Shown piece by piece: positions 50,925 through 61,235 of a stretch of DNA of 64,000 bases; positions within the stretch are counted from its first letter, which is position 1, and each line of letters opens with the position of its first letter. This DNA is from Meandrina meandrites (Eukaryota; Cnidaria; Anthozoa; Scleractinia; Meandrinidae). The notes below the pieces were generated by a model. That model had not been told where the DNA came from. It was given only the letters and a program-made list of their open reading frames with translations, and ran no database searches. The stretch spans positions 9,268,102 to 9,332,101 of the forward strand of contig OY855906.1 of NCBI GenBank assembly GCA_963693305.1. The letters are read 5' to 3'. The translations under genes were made by a program, and so were the position numbers.

Positions 50925-51882
50925 GAATTAAGCCATATTTCTTTCACTTAAACTTTTTGTTCTTCTTTTCCGTTTTTCTTTCTTTTGTTGTTTTCATTTT
51001 TGGGGGTTATTTTGCGTATTTTTTTTGCAACAATTATTAACAATTTACGAGATTGTTATCAAATTTGCCGCGGCTTTAATGGGTTCTCGCGGGGGTTTTC
51101 TGATTGGCTGTCAAAATGCCTGCGTCACTCGCCGGAAGTGATTTTTCACTTCCTTAGCAACACGCAAAAAATCCGTCTGTGGGCCCTTAAAATAAGCAAC
51201 GATATGAGAGCGTCGGTTTTCTCAGGGAAGGGATAGTGTCCCTTTTTTCAAGGCAATTCAATGGACTGGGGTGAGACTACAGAGGGGATTGCTATATATT
51301 AAAGCACTTAACAGTGGCGATAAAACAATTGTGGGAAAACGAGTGTGATGGCATGTAGTGATTCAGCTTAATTTGACTTCGTGATTATTTGTAAACGCCA
51401 TTTGCAATTTCAAACTCATCAGTCATCTTGAGATCGATAAAGCTCTCAGGTTTAGTGCTTCTATTTTTCAATTCAAGATTTTATCAAAGGGAAAATTAGG
51501 TCTTCATAACGTGGTAATAAACACACGTGAAAGTGAACAGACTGCGCGGTACCACACGAACGAGCTTCGCCCGGCTATAATGAACTCTCTCTTAATTAAA
51601 CAATGTGAAAAAAATTGCCCTGCACGACAGCTGGTTGAGAACTGGGAATTTCAAAGGCTTACAAACAGTTTCAGATATTAAAAACACACTGACGGATCGG
51701 CCTGTCGTTTTAAATATAGTATCATCGATTTACCTTTGCTATTTCGCGTAGTTGGAACCAGAACTTCGATAGAACTATGAACCATAATTTACAGCCATTT
51801 TCTTACTTCATATTTAAATTAAAACTAACCGGTAAATTGCTTACATTCACAAGTAAATGAACAAAAAACTTTTTCCCCATAT
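50925..51882. other. Upstream flank of the fusion gene; downstream flank of copy C
   Basis: Contains ccggaagtgatttttcacttcc near 51132, two ETS-like motifs suitable for a TATA-less promoter of the fusion gene. From about 51250 it resembles the spacer left of gene B (21130-21240), marking the edge of the olfactomedin duplication. No other gene recognised. Confidence 0.4.
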
Positions 51883-52692
51883 TTTATTCCCGCATTCAGC
51901 ACTAAAAGCATTTTAAAGCATTCCATGTCCTTGAAACTCACAAAGTTATAATATAATTTTTTTAACAAAAACAAACGATGTCAGTTGCCTTCGTGCCCTT
52001 CTTTACAATTCACATTTTTTTCAGACAACATTTGCAGTCAATTTTAGCGCTCAGTTTTTATAACTGTTTTCTAAAAACGTCTAGTTATTGTCTTCCAGTA
52101 GTATATTCTCACTATTCCTTAAAGCCCTTCTTGAAATCAAAGAGTTTAACGAAAAGCGTTACGAGACTGCAGAAGGAGAACGTAAGCTTACAAAGTAAGT
52201 TCCTACTCGATAGTACAGAGTTATGCATCTATTTATCCGCGTAATTTGATGTTATAAGCTTGGAAACCCACTAACCTTAAGTGATTTTTGATGTTGTATT
52301 AATGTTTGTGACTAAATTAAACGACTGACAAAAGTGTAAATTGTAAATGAACAATACTGTAGTTTATGCATCTTCTACAAAATAGCAAAGCAATCAGCAA
52401 TGTTCCCTTTTTTCGTGTTTGCCAGGTTACTCTGTTTACTGCGGCTCCTCAAAAGTGATGGGGTAGGTGACTTGACGCTGTCGGTCCCAAGCATACAGCA
52501 CTCTTTCCCTGGGGTTGTAGTCCACCATGGAGTTGTAAGTGCACTGGTTTGTGAACTGTATGTTGGGGTTCCACTGTTTTCCAGTCTTGGTGTCGTAAGC
52601 AAAGTTGATGGTAGTGGACCTGCTGCTGTAGTGGTCGATACAGTAGACCACTCCACATGTGACAAAAGCATTGCCCATCGAACTCATTGGCT
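51883..52692 (-). pseudogene. Copy C: isolated terminal olfactomedin exon with conserved 3' UTR
   Basis: Exon 52692-52436 has a good acceptor (ctacacag), the same entry phase as the last exons of A, B and D, and an intact frame ending EEPQ-stop. It keeps NAF, CGVVYC and [16 protein letters not shown]. The 3' UTR and AATAAA (minus, 51883-51888) match gene B. No matching upstream olfactomedin exon exists between here and gene D. It is therefore either a truncated duplicate or an alternative terminal exon for gene D, whose preceding donor (exon end 56705) is phase-compatible. One change stands out: NQCTYNSMVD has Cys where A, B and D have NQYGYN. Confidence 0.7.
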
Positions 52693-52988
52693 CTGTGTAG
52701 AAAACATATATGTGCACTTAACTTCAGTTGTACTCAGTCCTACATTTTGTACCCTGCAGCTATGAGATTGTTCGTTGTTTTGAAAACTGCAATGTTTTAT
52801 AGGGATTTTCACCACTGAAAAAAATCGTAATTGCAACGCATGAAAATTGCAATCATACGTCAGTAAGCCTAAACGTAAAACTTAATTAAGTTTCCTAATT
52901 ATCAGGGCTTTCAGACCTAATGTACAGAGTTAATAAGATAAATACAAACATTCGATAAAATACCTAAAAGCTTGAAAAAGTAAATCTC

Positions 52989-53245
52989 CTATTTAAAGAA
53001 ATGTTTATCAAAGAGAAATTCTCTCAGTTTCTTCTTGAATGTATGTAAGCTGTCAGCTGCAGTAACCGCACGTGGTAAGGAATTCCAAATGGTAATTGCT
53101 CTATATAAAAAAGTGCGTTGTCCGGAGGCCGGTTTATAACCTGGGATATTCAAACTGTCCTTCTTTCATGTGTTACCGTCATGCACAACTGAAAGTCTTA
53201 CAAAGGGATCACCCAGATAATTGGATCACTGATTTATTTTACAAT
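52989..53245 (-). mobile_element. 3' end of a non-LTR retrotransposon (LINE) reverse-transcriptase ORF
   Basis: On the minus strand, SLNIPGYKPASGQRTFLYRA is followed by ITIWNSLPRAVTAADSLHTF and KKKLREFLF, ending at TAG 52989-52991. This is the characteristic C-terminus of CR1/jockey-type reverse-transcriptase ORFs (RTFxYRA...WNSLP...SLxxFKxxL). One frame break lies just upstream, near 53170. No further reverse-transcriptase sequence follows, so this is a 5'-truncated copy. Confidence 0.75.
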
Positions 53246-53314
53246 TTCTATATGAAGTGATAGTTGATTCGAGTCCTCATGCAGGCCGAATCAACTATCA
53301 CCTCATAGAAATTG
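53246..53314. repeat. Short hairpin
   Basis: caatttctatatgaagtgat with agttgattcg pairs with its inverse around cgagtcctcatgcagg. Adjacent to the LINE fragment; possibly a small MITE. Confidence 0.7.
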
Positions 53315-53744
53315 AGAGCGAATAACCTTATTGTTTTAGAATTGTCTTAATATTTTCGAAGTCTTACTAAAGTACTCTTAATTGAACGATTTTTAATCAT
53401 TTCCGCATTTTTAAGTATAATTGTGAAGACTTTTAAGCTGCTTATTATAAGCTTTTCTTGACATAAATGCTCCCCTAAGGACCATCCAAAATCGCTTACG
53501 AAGCTGTATAGGACCGGACCTCCAGGTGATATTTTAACATTTTCACTCGTTACGCTCTTTTCTCGTTCATTATACCAAAGAAAAATTTTAAAGAATACCA
53601 GTCTTTTTGTCTCTTCTTCCTTTCTTGTCTTTCTTTGTACTCTCTTTTCTTGTGTTTTTGGTCTGATTTTATGGCTTAGTGGATAATAAAATGTCTTTTG
53701 TGCGTATAAGCTATTAAATGCCAAAATTTACATGAACCTTTCTT
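53315..53744. other. Intergenic, nothing recognised
   Basis: A minus-strand open frame of about 125 codons at 53347-53724 is Lys/Glu-rich, lacks motifs and is probably fortuitous. Confidence 0.35.
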
Positions 53745-55430
53745 CTTTCTAACTGGATTTGAGATGATAGGAGAGGTATTTATTTTAAATGTCATCATTG
53801 TAAGGATACGCGATGAAGGAATGAGGAGCACAGTTTATAAGTTGTTTTCTAACCGGTTTCGAGAGGATGGGAATGTTATTTGTTTTGAAATTCATGATTG
53901 TAAGGATGCGCAATGAGCGAATGAAGAGTTCGGTTTATAATCTGCTTTTTAACCAGTTTTGGGAGAATGGGAAAGGTATGTATTTTGAATTTCATGATTG
54001 TAAGGGTGCGCGATGATGGAATGAAGAGTGCGGCTTATAATCTGTTTTTAAAAATGGTTTGAGAGGATAGGAATGGTATTTATTTTGAATTTCATGATTC
54101 TAGTGTTGCACCAGAATAGACTGGAGAGTATATTTTTGCAAGTGTTTATTTTGAATTTCATGATTGTAAGGGTGCGCAATAAGGGAATGAAGAGTGCGGG
54201 TCCGTTATAAATCTGCTTTCTACCTGCTTTTGAGAGGATGATTAAAAGGGTATATTTTTTAATTTCATGATTCTAAGAGTGTGCAAGGAGAGAATAAATA
54301 TTGCGGTTCATAAATCTGCTTTCTACCTGGTTTTGAGAGGATGAGAAACGTATTTCTTATAAATTTCATGATTCTAAGTGTGCGCAAAGAGGGAATAAAT
54401 AGTACGGCTTATAAATCTGCTTTTTTCCTAGTTTTGAGATGATGGAAAGAGTATTTATTTGAATTTCCTGATTATTAGTGTGCGCAAGGAGGGAATAAAT
54501 AGTACGTTTTATACCTTTGCTCTCTAAATGGTTTTGAGAGAATGGAAAGTGTAATTTTTTTTAATTTCATGATTCTAAGTGTGCGCAAAGAGTGAATAAA
54601 TAGTGCGGTTTATAAATCTGCTTTTTACCTCGTTTTGAGAGGATGAAAAGAGAATTTATTTTGAATTTCGTGATTCTTAGTGTGCACAAGGAGAAAACAA
54701 AAAGTATGGTTTATAAATATGCTTTCTACCTGGTTTTGAGAGGATGAAAAGAGTATGTATTTTAAATTTCATAATTCTAAGAGTGCGCAAGGTGGAAATA
54801 GATAGTATAGAATAAATCTGCTGTCATATATCCGCTTTCTACCTGGTTTTGAGATACTGGAAAAGTTATTTGGAATTTCACGATTCTAATTGTGCGCCAG
54901 AAGAGATTAAATAGCGGGGTTCATAAATCTGCTTTCTTGCTAGTTTGAGAAGATGAGAAATGTATTTCTTTTGAATTTCACGATTCTAAGCATGTGCCAG
55001 GAGAGAAAGATTATTGCGCCTTGTAAGTCTACTTCGTAGCTTTTCTTAAGAAGGTGAGTATTTTCGTTGAATTCCATCATTGTAAAAGGGCGCGAAACAG
55101 GAATGCAAAGTGAGGTGTATAAATCTGCTTTCTAACTGGTTTTGAGAGAATAGGAGTAGCATTTATTCTGAATTTTATGATTCTAAGGTGCGCCTGGAGA
55201 ACTAAAAGTGAGGTTTATAAACTTCCTTTCTTCCTGATTTTGAGCGGATGGAAAGTGTATTTATTTTGAATTTCATGATTTTAAGTGTGCGCAAGGAGAT
55301 AATAAACATTGCGGCTTACAAATCTGCTTTATACCTGGTTTTTAGATGGAGAAAAGAGTATTTATTTTGAATTTCATGATTTTAAGTGTACGTAAGAAGG
55401 GATGAATAGAACAGTATGTAAATCGCTTCT
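53745..55430. repeat. Minisatellite, ~16 units of about 100 bp
   Basis: Each unit runs roughly ttttgagaggatgg, then gtatttattttgaatttcat, gattctaagtgtgcgcaagg, gaataaatagtgcggttt, and ataaatctgctttctacctg. The gagaggatg anchor recurs about every 98-105 bp from 53758 to 55340. Units are considerably diverged and one near 54100 is partial. It separates copy C from gene D. Confidence 0.9.
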
Positions 55431-55733
55431 GTGCTCGCTCCCACTCGACTGACCCTGAGAATAATGAGGAACATTTTTGTGGTCTACCCTCCCCTTCCCC
55501 CGGCGTACTTTTCGTCACGTCAGAAAACCAAGGTGAAGGTGCATAGATAACAAATTTACTTTTTAGATAATTTTATATAAAAAACCTTGTTTTTGAATCT
55601 GCTTCAAAACTTTTACCTCTGAAAATTGCTTCGTAAGGGTCTCGACTGAATTAATTCACGTTTCTAAGTTTTCATTGCCTTGATGACTTCCTATAGCACC
55701 ACAAGCAAACAGCCATGATATAGGTTTTAACAT

Positions 55734-56259
55734 TTTATTTCAGCATTCAGCACTAACAGCAGTTTGTAACGTACCAACGCCTTGACATTTTTATTTAAAG
55801 TTATGATAGCTCAAAGAAGTAAGACGAGTATTCCTCATGTTTTTAGCAGCTACATTTATAATTTACACCTTTATAGACATTTGGAGACAGTCACAACAAA
55901 GACCTTGCTGTTATACCGCTAAAATCACTCACTAGTCAAGCCCTAGTTATCTTAACTGAATCACGTGGCTATCCAGACGAAGAACTAAGACTATGTTTTC
56001 AGAGAGCGAAATAACTGTGATAAACAGAACAAAGTCTGATTAAGATCTGGATCCGGGACTTCCGTGATTAAAATGCGTGACTCAATTTTAATCACTTAAG
56101 ACCCACATGCAGAACCCAAATGACTGTAAAAAAAGTCTAAAAAAGTACAACTTGTATACTAGACTTATTTTGTTTGATTGCATCTTCTACAAAACAGCAA
56201 AGCAGTTAGCATTTTTAGCATTCATCACTTGCTTTTATAGATCCATGTCTTACACGAAT
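55734..56259 (-). other. Gene D 3' UTR with conserved polyadenylation block
   Basis: AATAAA on the minus strand at 55734-55739 and the family block (plus gcattcagcactaacagc near 55743). The 3' UTR is about 520 nt. The segment gcatcttctacaaaacagca near 56178 matches those of B and C. Confidence 0.6.
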
Positions 56260-59200
56260 CTAATGTTCCTCAAAAGTGATTGGGTAGGTGACTTGACGCC
56301 TGTAGTCCCAAGCGTACAGCACTCTTTCCCTGGGGTTGTAGTCCACCATGGAGTTGTAGCCGTACTGGTTTGTGAACTGTATGTTGGGGTTCCACTGTTT
56401 TCCTGTTTTGGTGTCGTAAGCAAAGTTGATGGTAGTGGACTTGCTGTTGTAGCTGTCGATACAGTAGATCACTCCACAAGCCACAAACGCATTGCCCATG
56501 GCATTCATTGGCTCTGTACACAAGAAAACAAGAGATAAGTAAAACTTAATTTAAGCTCGACTCGGTTTTATTCTTTGTGACCTGCAGCTATACGAGATTG
56601 CTCTAAATATGGCTCACAACAAAACATCAAATTAATTCACTCATTTGGCAGTTTGAAGAGGCTTATTCGACAAGAGTTTTTGTTATAATAACCATTGTGC
56701 TTACCTGTGTTCAAAGAATAAGTGTGGGTTCTGATGTTTCTAGTAACATCAACTTTACTCGCATACAGTCGCTTGCCGTTCCCAAGACCACCATACAATA
56801 CCCACAATCCTTGCTCGTCAACTGCCAGGTCCATTCCACTGTATCCACCCCACTGGTAGTAGTTCCTCCTTGGCGAGTAACCACTCACACTAATCTGAGC
56901 CTCTACCCTCTCTGTTTTCAGATTGTACTTGACGATATAATAAGTATTGGCTCTGTCACGACAAGAGTAAAATGGACATAACAGTTTTTACTTAAAAGAC
57001 AGTACTTTTTATATTAGAAAAATAGCAAGGTTGCCGAAACACCGAGCCTTACCTTAAGTCTATTTCTAGAGATGATTAGCAATATATTGGATGAGGCTGA
57101 GTATGATAGGAAGAATTATTCAGCTTCAGCGGATGACATCCTCTGAGATCTGCATAATTCTTCATATCATGTATACGAAAGCAGAATTCAATAATAATTG
57201 TTTTATTATTCATTCAATTTATTTCCATAGCTCTAAAAACACAACTGCTTTTAAATGGGCCGGTCTCACTTCTACGTAGAATTTTCGCAAAACACAGGCT
57301 AATTCCTTTGCTGTTCCTGGATTTTAAATGCTTCTCTCCTGAAGATAAACTTTAAAATCTAGCTAGCGCTAAACTTGTAAACTTAGGTAAATGTGTCTCA
57401 GACAATAGAGGAAATGGCCTGTTCATGAGCTACTTTACGTAAACTGCTTGTATCATATGATTTCTATAGAACAAATGTAGGTTAAAGACTCTCTGTCGAC
57501 CGGCATACATTGCGCGCCTTGCCTGAGGTTTCGTAGGCTACGAAACCTCCATTGTCGAGTTGTGGATCATTTTGCTCTTCAATCCTTTATAATCCGAGTC
57601 ATCTATCACGATTTTTCAACAGCTATTGCTATTAACGAAAAGATTGATTATCGTTCTTTTCATTGAGGCGAATATTTCGTCGTAAATTGCTTGTTTTGTT
57701 ACATGTGTGAGAAGCTAAACAACGGCCGGTACGCGATGCGGTTTTGGTTATGCATGGCGCGAGGAACCGCCGGGGAAGACCTTGACTTTGACCAGAACCT
57801 CTTCTGAAGAGATTTATTCGAGAAAATCTGCCAGGAATCAGTGGAGGGCCAAAAAAGATGCCCTCGGAAACAAGAAAGAAGGGGAAAATGCTCCCGTTTG
57901 TTGTAGTAGGTGACACTGAATCGCTGCTGAATTCCCTTCGCATTGCCAGTAGATCCTTCCAGTACAAGGTTTGCTTTTATGAGATCATTTGAAATTTATT
58001 TTGATGTTAAGTGCTTTCTTTTCTGTGTTTCCTCCTTGTAATGGCAACCTTTTAAAACAAAAAATATCGAGCTGAAAATATTTGAAAGTGTGTACGTGAC
58101 CAGTTATCGGAACAAACTCCGCAGGGATTTCAAACCGTGGTATGGTAATCTGTAGTTTGCGACCCCACAACGCAAGGTCATAATTTCAAAATGAAGTAGT
58201 TGTTAACCAAATGACCTGAAAAGCAAACATTTTATTACTCTTCTACCGACAAATTTTATTTTAGGTCGCCAAATGCCTCAAATCTTTTTTATTTTCAAAC
58301 GATTTTCTTTAGCGACAGAATCAAAACAATAACAAACGGTCGCAATGTATGCCGGTCGACAGAGAGTCTTTAAACTGTGTGTATTGTGGTCTATCTTTTT
58401 TGTTCGCTATCAACTGTTAATTCAAAATGAAATTTCCCTATTTCAGCCAAGTTTAAGTAATTTTCTAAGTTTTCTGTTCAAGACTTTTAGACTTGAATGC
58501 TCAAGATGCATAACAAACTGGTCGCATGCATGCAACAACGGTCCAGTTACCTCCGAAAGAGGTCTACCTGTGGAATGTTTTAAACAATCTTCGATCAGTA
58601 GTTGTCGAGTAATTTGGTTTGATTACCGACGTGGTCTTTGAAACACTGTAATATTTGCAGCACATTGAGAATATTACCTGTTGTAGTAGAGGTATGGTCC
58701 ATACACCACTCCCCCAGTTCCGTCCCAATGGTAAGGCAGTTTGTAGGTCTTATGAGCCACGCCTGCTTTGAAATGGTCCATGTTTTCATACTCTTGAAAC
58801 ACATTTTGCGAGTAATAACTTCCCATAGCAAATATAGTGTCAGTACCCATGATTCCTAGCGGGTCTTTCATCCAGGCTCCCTGCACGTAATATCGAGCGT
58901 TATGAGTAACAGGTTTACCAACAGTTTTGATATTAGTACAGCGGTCTGCAAGAAAGCGACAGAAGACAAAATATTATTTATACGTCTTTCATCAACGTGC
59001 ATCTAGTCACTAATCAGAACAAAATTCAGGAGTTTACAAGGCTTACAAAGGGCTGTCTACAACGGTATTAGAAATTAGTCAGCGACTTTTTGACTTCACA
59101 CCGGATATAGGCCACAACAAAAGAGGACGGTATACATTTTAGTTAAAAGTAACTGTCTGCTTTACAGAAGGACACACCATCCTCTTATAGGATGCTTTTT

Positions 59201-59453
59201 GTAAGCCGAAAATAAGAAGAATTGTTTAAAGTACGACTTCTGTTTATGTTGAAAGCACCATACAGAATACAGGGCGGAACGGAGTGATGCCACTACGTGC
59301 CCTTCCAAGAACCCTTCAAAACACGGTACTTCCTTAGCTTAAAGCCAGGGTCAAAACCTCACTTCGGAACAGAATTTAAAAACGTTCTTCTAGCTCATCT
59401 TCGCCAAAGGGGCTTGATTGACGAATAAATAAATAAATAAATAAATAAATAGA

Positions 59454-59500
<47 letters not shown>

Positions 59501-59707
59501 ATAGATAGATAGATAGATAGATAAATAAATAAATAAATACATAAATAAATGAGTAAATAAATAAATAAATAAATAAATAAACGAATAAATAAAAAAATAA
59601 AAAAATAAGGATTTATCAACAAACCTCTCAGGAGAGTGTTAGCGCTTCCCGGTGCGTTGCCGTTCTGCAAGTCAAGAATGATCATCTCAATCCACAAAAA
59701 GTGAAAC

Positions 59708-59750
<43 letters not shown>

Positions 59751-61023
59751 TTTAATATTACTAAGGCGCAACTTAACATGTAAATATGATCAAATGCGGC
59801 TAACAAACCATATGAGTAATATAAATTAAAAGATACGCTATGGAAAGTATGAAGGAAGAAGGAGAATAATGCAAACGGATTGGAAGTGAACATATACGTG
59901 AAGTGCAGCTTACTGGCACTCAATTTGAATTCATTTCTGTGCAGGGTGAAAAATCATGCATGTAAAATACATTTAAACATCAGAAGCATTAGGTTCGGTT
60001 CATGAAAAGTTCGGCGTCTGAATCAAAGGCGTTGAAAAATAAAGGCGGCCAGAACAGTTTGAAAGAAAACAATTTGAAATGTCTGGGAGAAACTGCATGT
60101 AAAATAATCATTAGGTTCGGTTCATGAAACGTTCGGTGTCTGAATCAAAGGCGTTGAAAGGCGGTCCAAAGGCATTATTCCCAGCTAAGCCAGGAAAAGT
60201 TCGGGGTCTGAGCCGAGCCTAAAGTATGGATGGTTAAGTCATTTTGGATTTTGGTTATGGAAAGATAACATTTCTTCAGGAGAGGAGATTATTTTTTTCA
60301 AGGTGCTCCTTCGGGGAAACCTTTTTATTTTGCAAGACTTACCTTTTTCTCTGCCAACTCAAGTGCTAGACGCGTCACTGACAACTTTGAAGACTGCTGT
60401 GCAGAAGCTCGCTTGATCCGAGGTTTGACCGAAGAATTGCCGAGCACATCGCCCTAATAAGGTAATATATACGAACAAATTAATTATTGTCAACAGACCG
60501 AAAACAGAGATACATACTATAATGACCTTCAGAACAAGACGAGGCACGTTACGAGCGACGAAGGCGCGAGCCCCTAGTGGGGTGTGGTGACATGCCCTCC
60601 CCCCCCCCCCCCATGGGCATTTTCCAATTTTTCGGGGAATTATTTTCTCAATTAAACGTTCTTAAAAAGACGCAAAATCACGACGAGGCAAGTGCCTCGT
60701 CTTGCTTCACGGCCCTTTTGCCAGACAAGACATTTCGGATAAGAATACAGCAGAAAATCATTACTACCAAATTTTCATTGAGATTAAAATGTTAGAGAGT
60801 TAATATTTTGATCCTATGGATAAAAAAAGTTGTCATGAACTTACTGAAAAACGTTAAGTTCCGTTCTCTTTCTAAAAAGTCAGACATGACCGAAAAGAAT
60901 AGGTCAGAAACATTCGGCCTAAATGCGGGTAGGTCTTTTGACTAGGTTCTGGAAATTTCGCTTGTAAAAACTTACCAACAATAGAACAAGCTGCAGGGAA
61001 AACAATGAGAGATATCGAAACAT
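56260..61023 (-). CDS. Olfactomedin gene D: secreted olfactomedin-domain protein, paralogue of B
   Basis: Coding exons: 61023-60976, 60453-60343, 59685-59625 (or 59664-59625), 58945-58678, 56952-56705, 56513-56260. With the longer third exon it is 990 nt, 329 aa. Exon 1 is a signal peptide core (MFRYLSLFSLQLVLLL). Residues 17-53 contain RIKR, a full furin motif, then a helical LALELAEKK matching the gene B linker. The third exon is uncertain because acceptors gattgag and gacttgcag are both phase 0. The olfactomedin domain has the same three exons and phases as A and B, with the cysteine pair (RC...CGVIYC) and calcium-site pattern (GMD, NA, VD) conserved. Extracellular. Its exon layout, including the leader exon, shows B and D are direct duplicates. 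Confidence 0.9.
57486..58369. mobile_element. 884-bp TTAA-flanked element with ~30-bp TIRs
   Basis: AGACTCTCTGTCGACCGGCA continuing TACATTGCG (57486-57514) is inverted at 58341-58369. TTAA flanks both sides (57482-57485, 58370-58373). TTAA duplication is used by piggyBac and Kolobok, but the ends lack the usual piggyBac CCC, so the superfamily is open. A palindrome gaggtttcgtaggctacgaa (57527 onward) is inside. It lies in the gene D intron 56953-58677. No transposase recognised. Confidence 0.8.
59424..59608. repeat. (AAAT)n / (AGAT)n microsatellite
   Basis: About 180 bp of AAAT tetranucleotides with an internal AGAT block, 17 bp downstream of the gene D third exon donor (59619-59624), in the intron 58946-59624. 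Confidence 0.95.
59708..59751. repeat. (AAT)n microsatellite
   Basis: About 14 trinucleotide repeats, just upstream (in gene sense) of the uncertain third exon of gene D, close to its acceptor. Confidence 0.95.
60545..60640. repeat. Dispersed repeat related to 63685-63785
   Basis: gcgcgagcccctagtggggt plus gacatgccctcccccc resembles gcgcgagcctctaggggggt plus tatgcctcccc at 63738-63775. Both are followed by a phrase of the form ttttccaattt / ttttgcaaattt. This suggests a dispersed element; its class is not identified. Confidence 0.5.
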
Positions 61024-61235
61024 CTTGTACGAAAATGGCTATATGACGTATCTGCAAAAAATTTAAGCAGAATTAAAATTTAAATCACACTTTCAGACAA
61101 ACTCCAGGGATTTTGATGACAAGCTTACCGAGAAAGGTTTTTTGGTAGTTCTTCTCTTCAAAGGCTCCGATGAGAAAACACCTAACAAGACCACTTTCTT
61201 AAGTGAAGAGCCACTCGAAGTCATTCGTTTATATA
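61024..61235 (-). promoter_or_regulatory. Gene D promoter: TATA box and noncoding leader exon
   Basis: TATATAAA on the minus strand at 61228-61235 gives a start of transcription near 61200. A noncoding exon would end at the donor TCG/GTAAGC (exon end 61129). An acceptor ttgcag precedes 61051, leaving 28 nt of leader before the ATG at 61021-61023. The layout parallels gene B. Confidence 0.6.

Noticed and set aside
53745..55430. Regularly spaced repeats resembling a CRISPR array
   Set aside because: Repeats are contiguous ~100-bp diverged tandem units without unique spacers, in a eukaryotic context.
57632..57967. Minus-strand 111-codon frame inside the TTAA element
   Set aside because: Not recognisable as transposase and located in a non-autonomous element; probably chance.
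59395..59709. Leu-Phe-Ile-Tyr repeat protein on the minus strand
   Set aside because: Mostly translation of the AAAT microsatellite; only a short segment overlaps the putative third exon of gene D.
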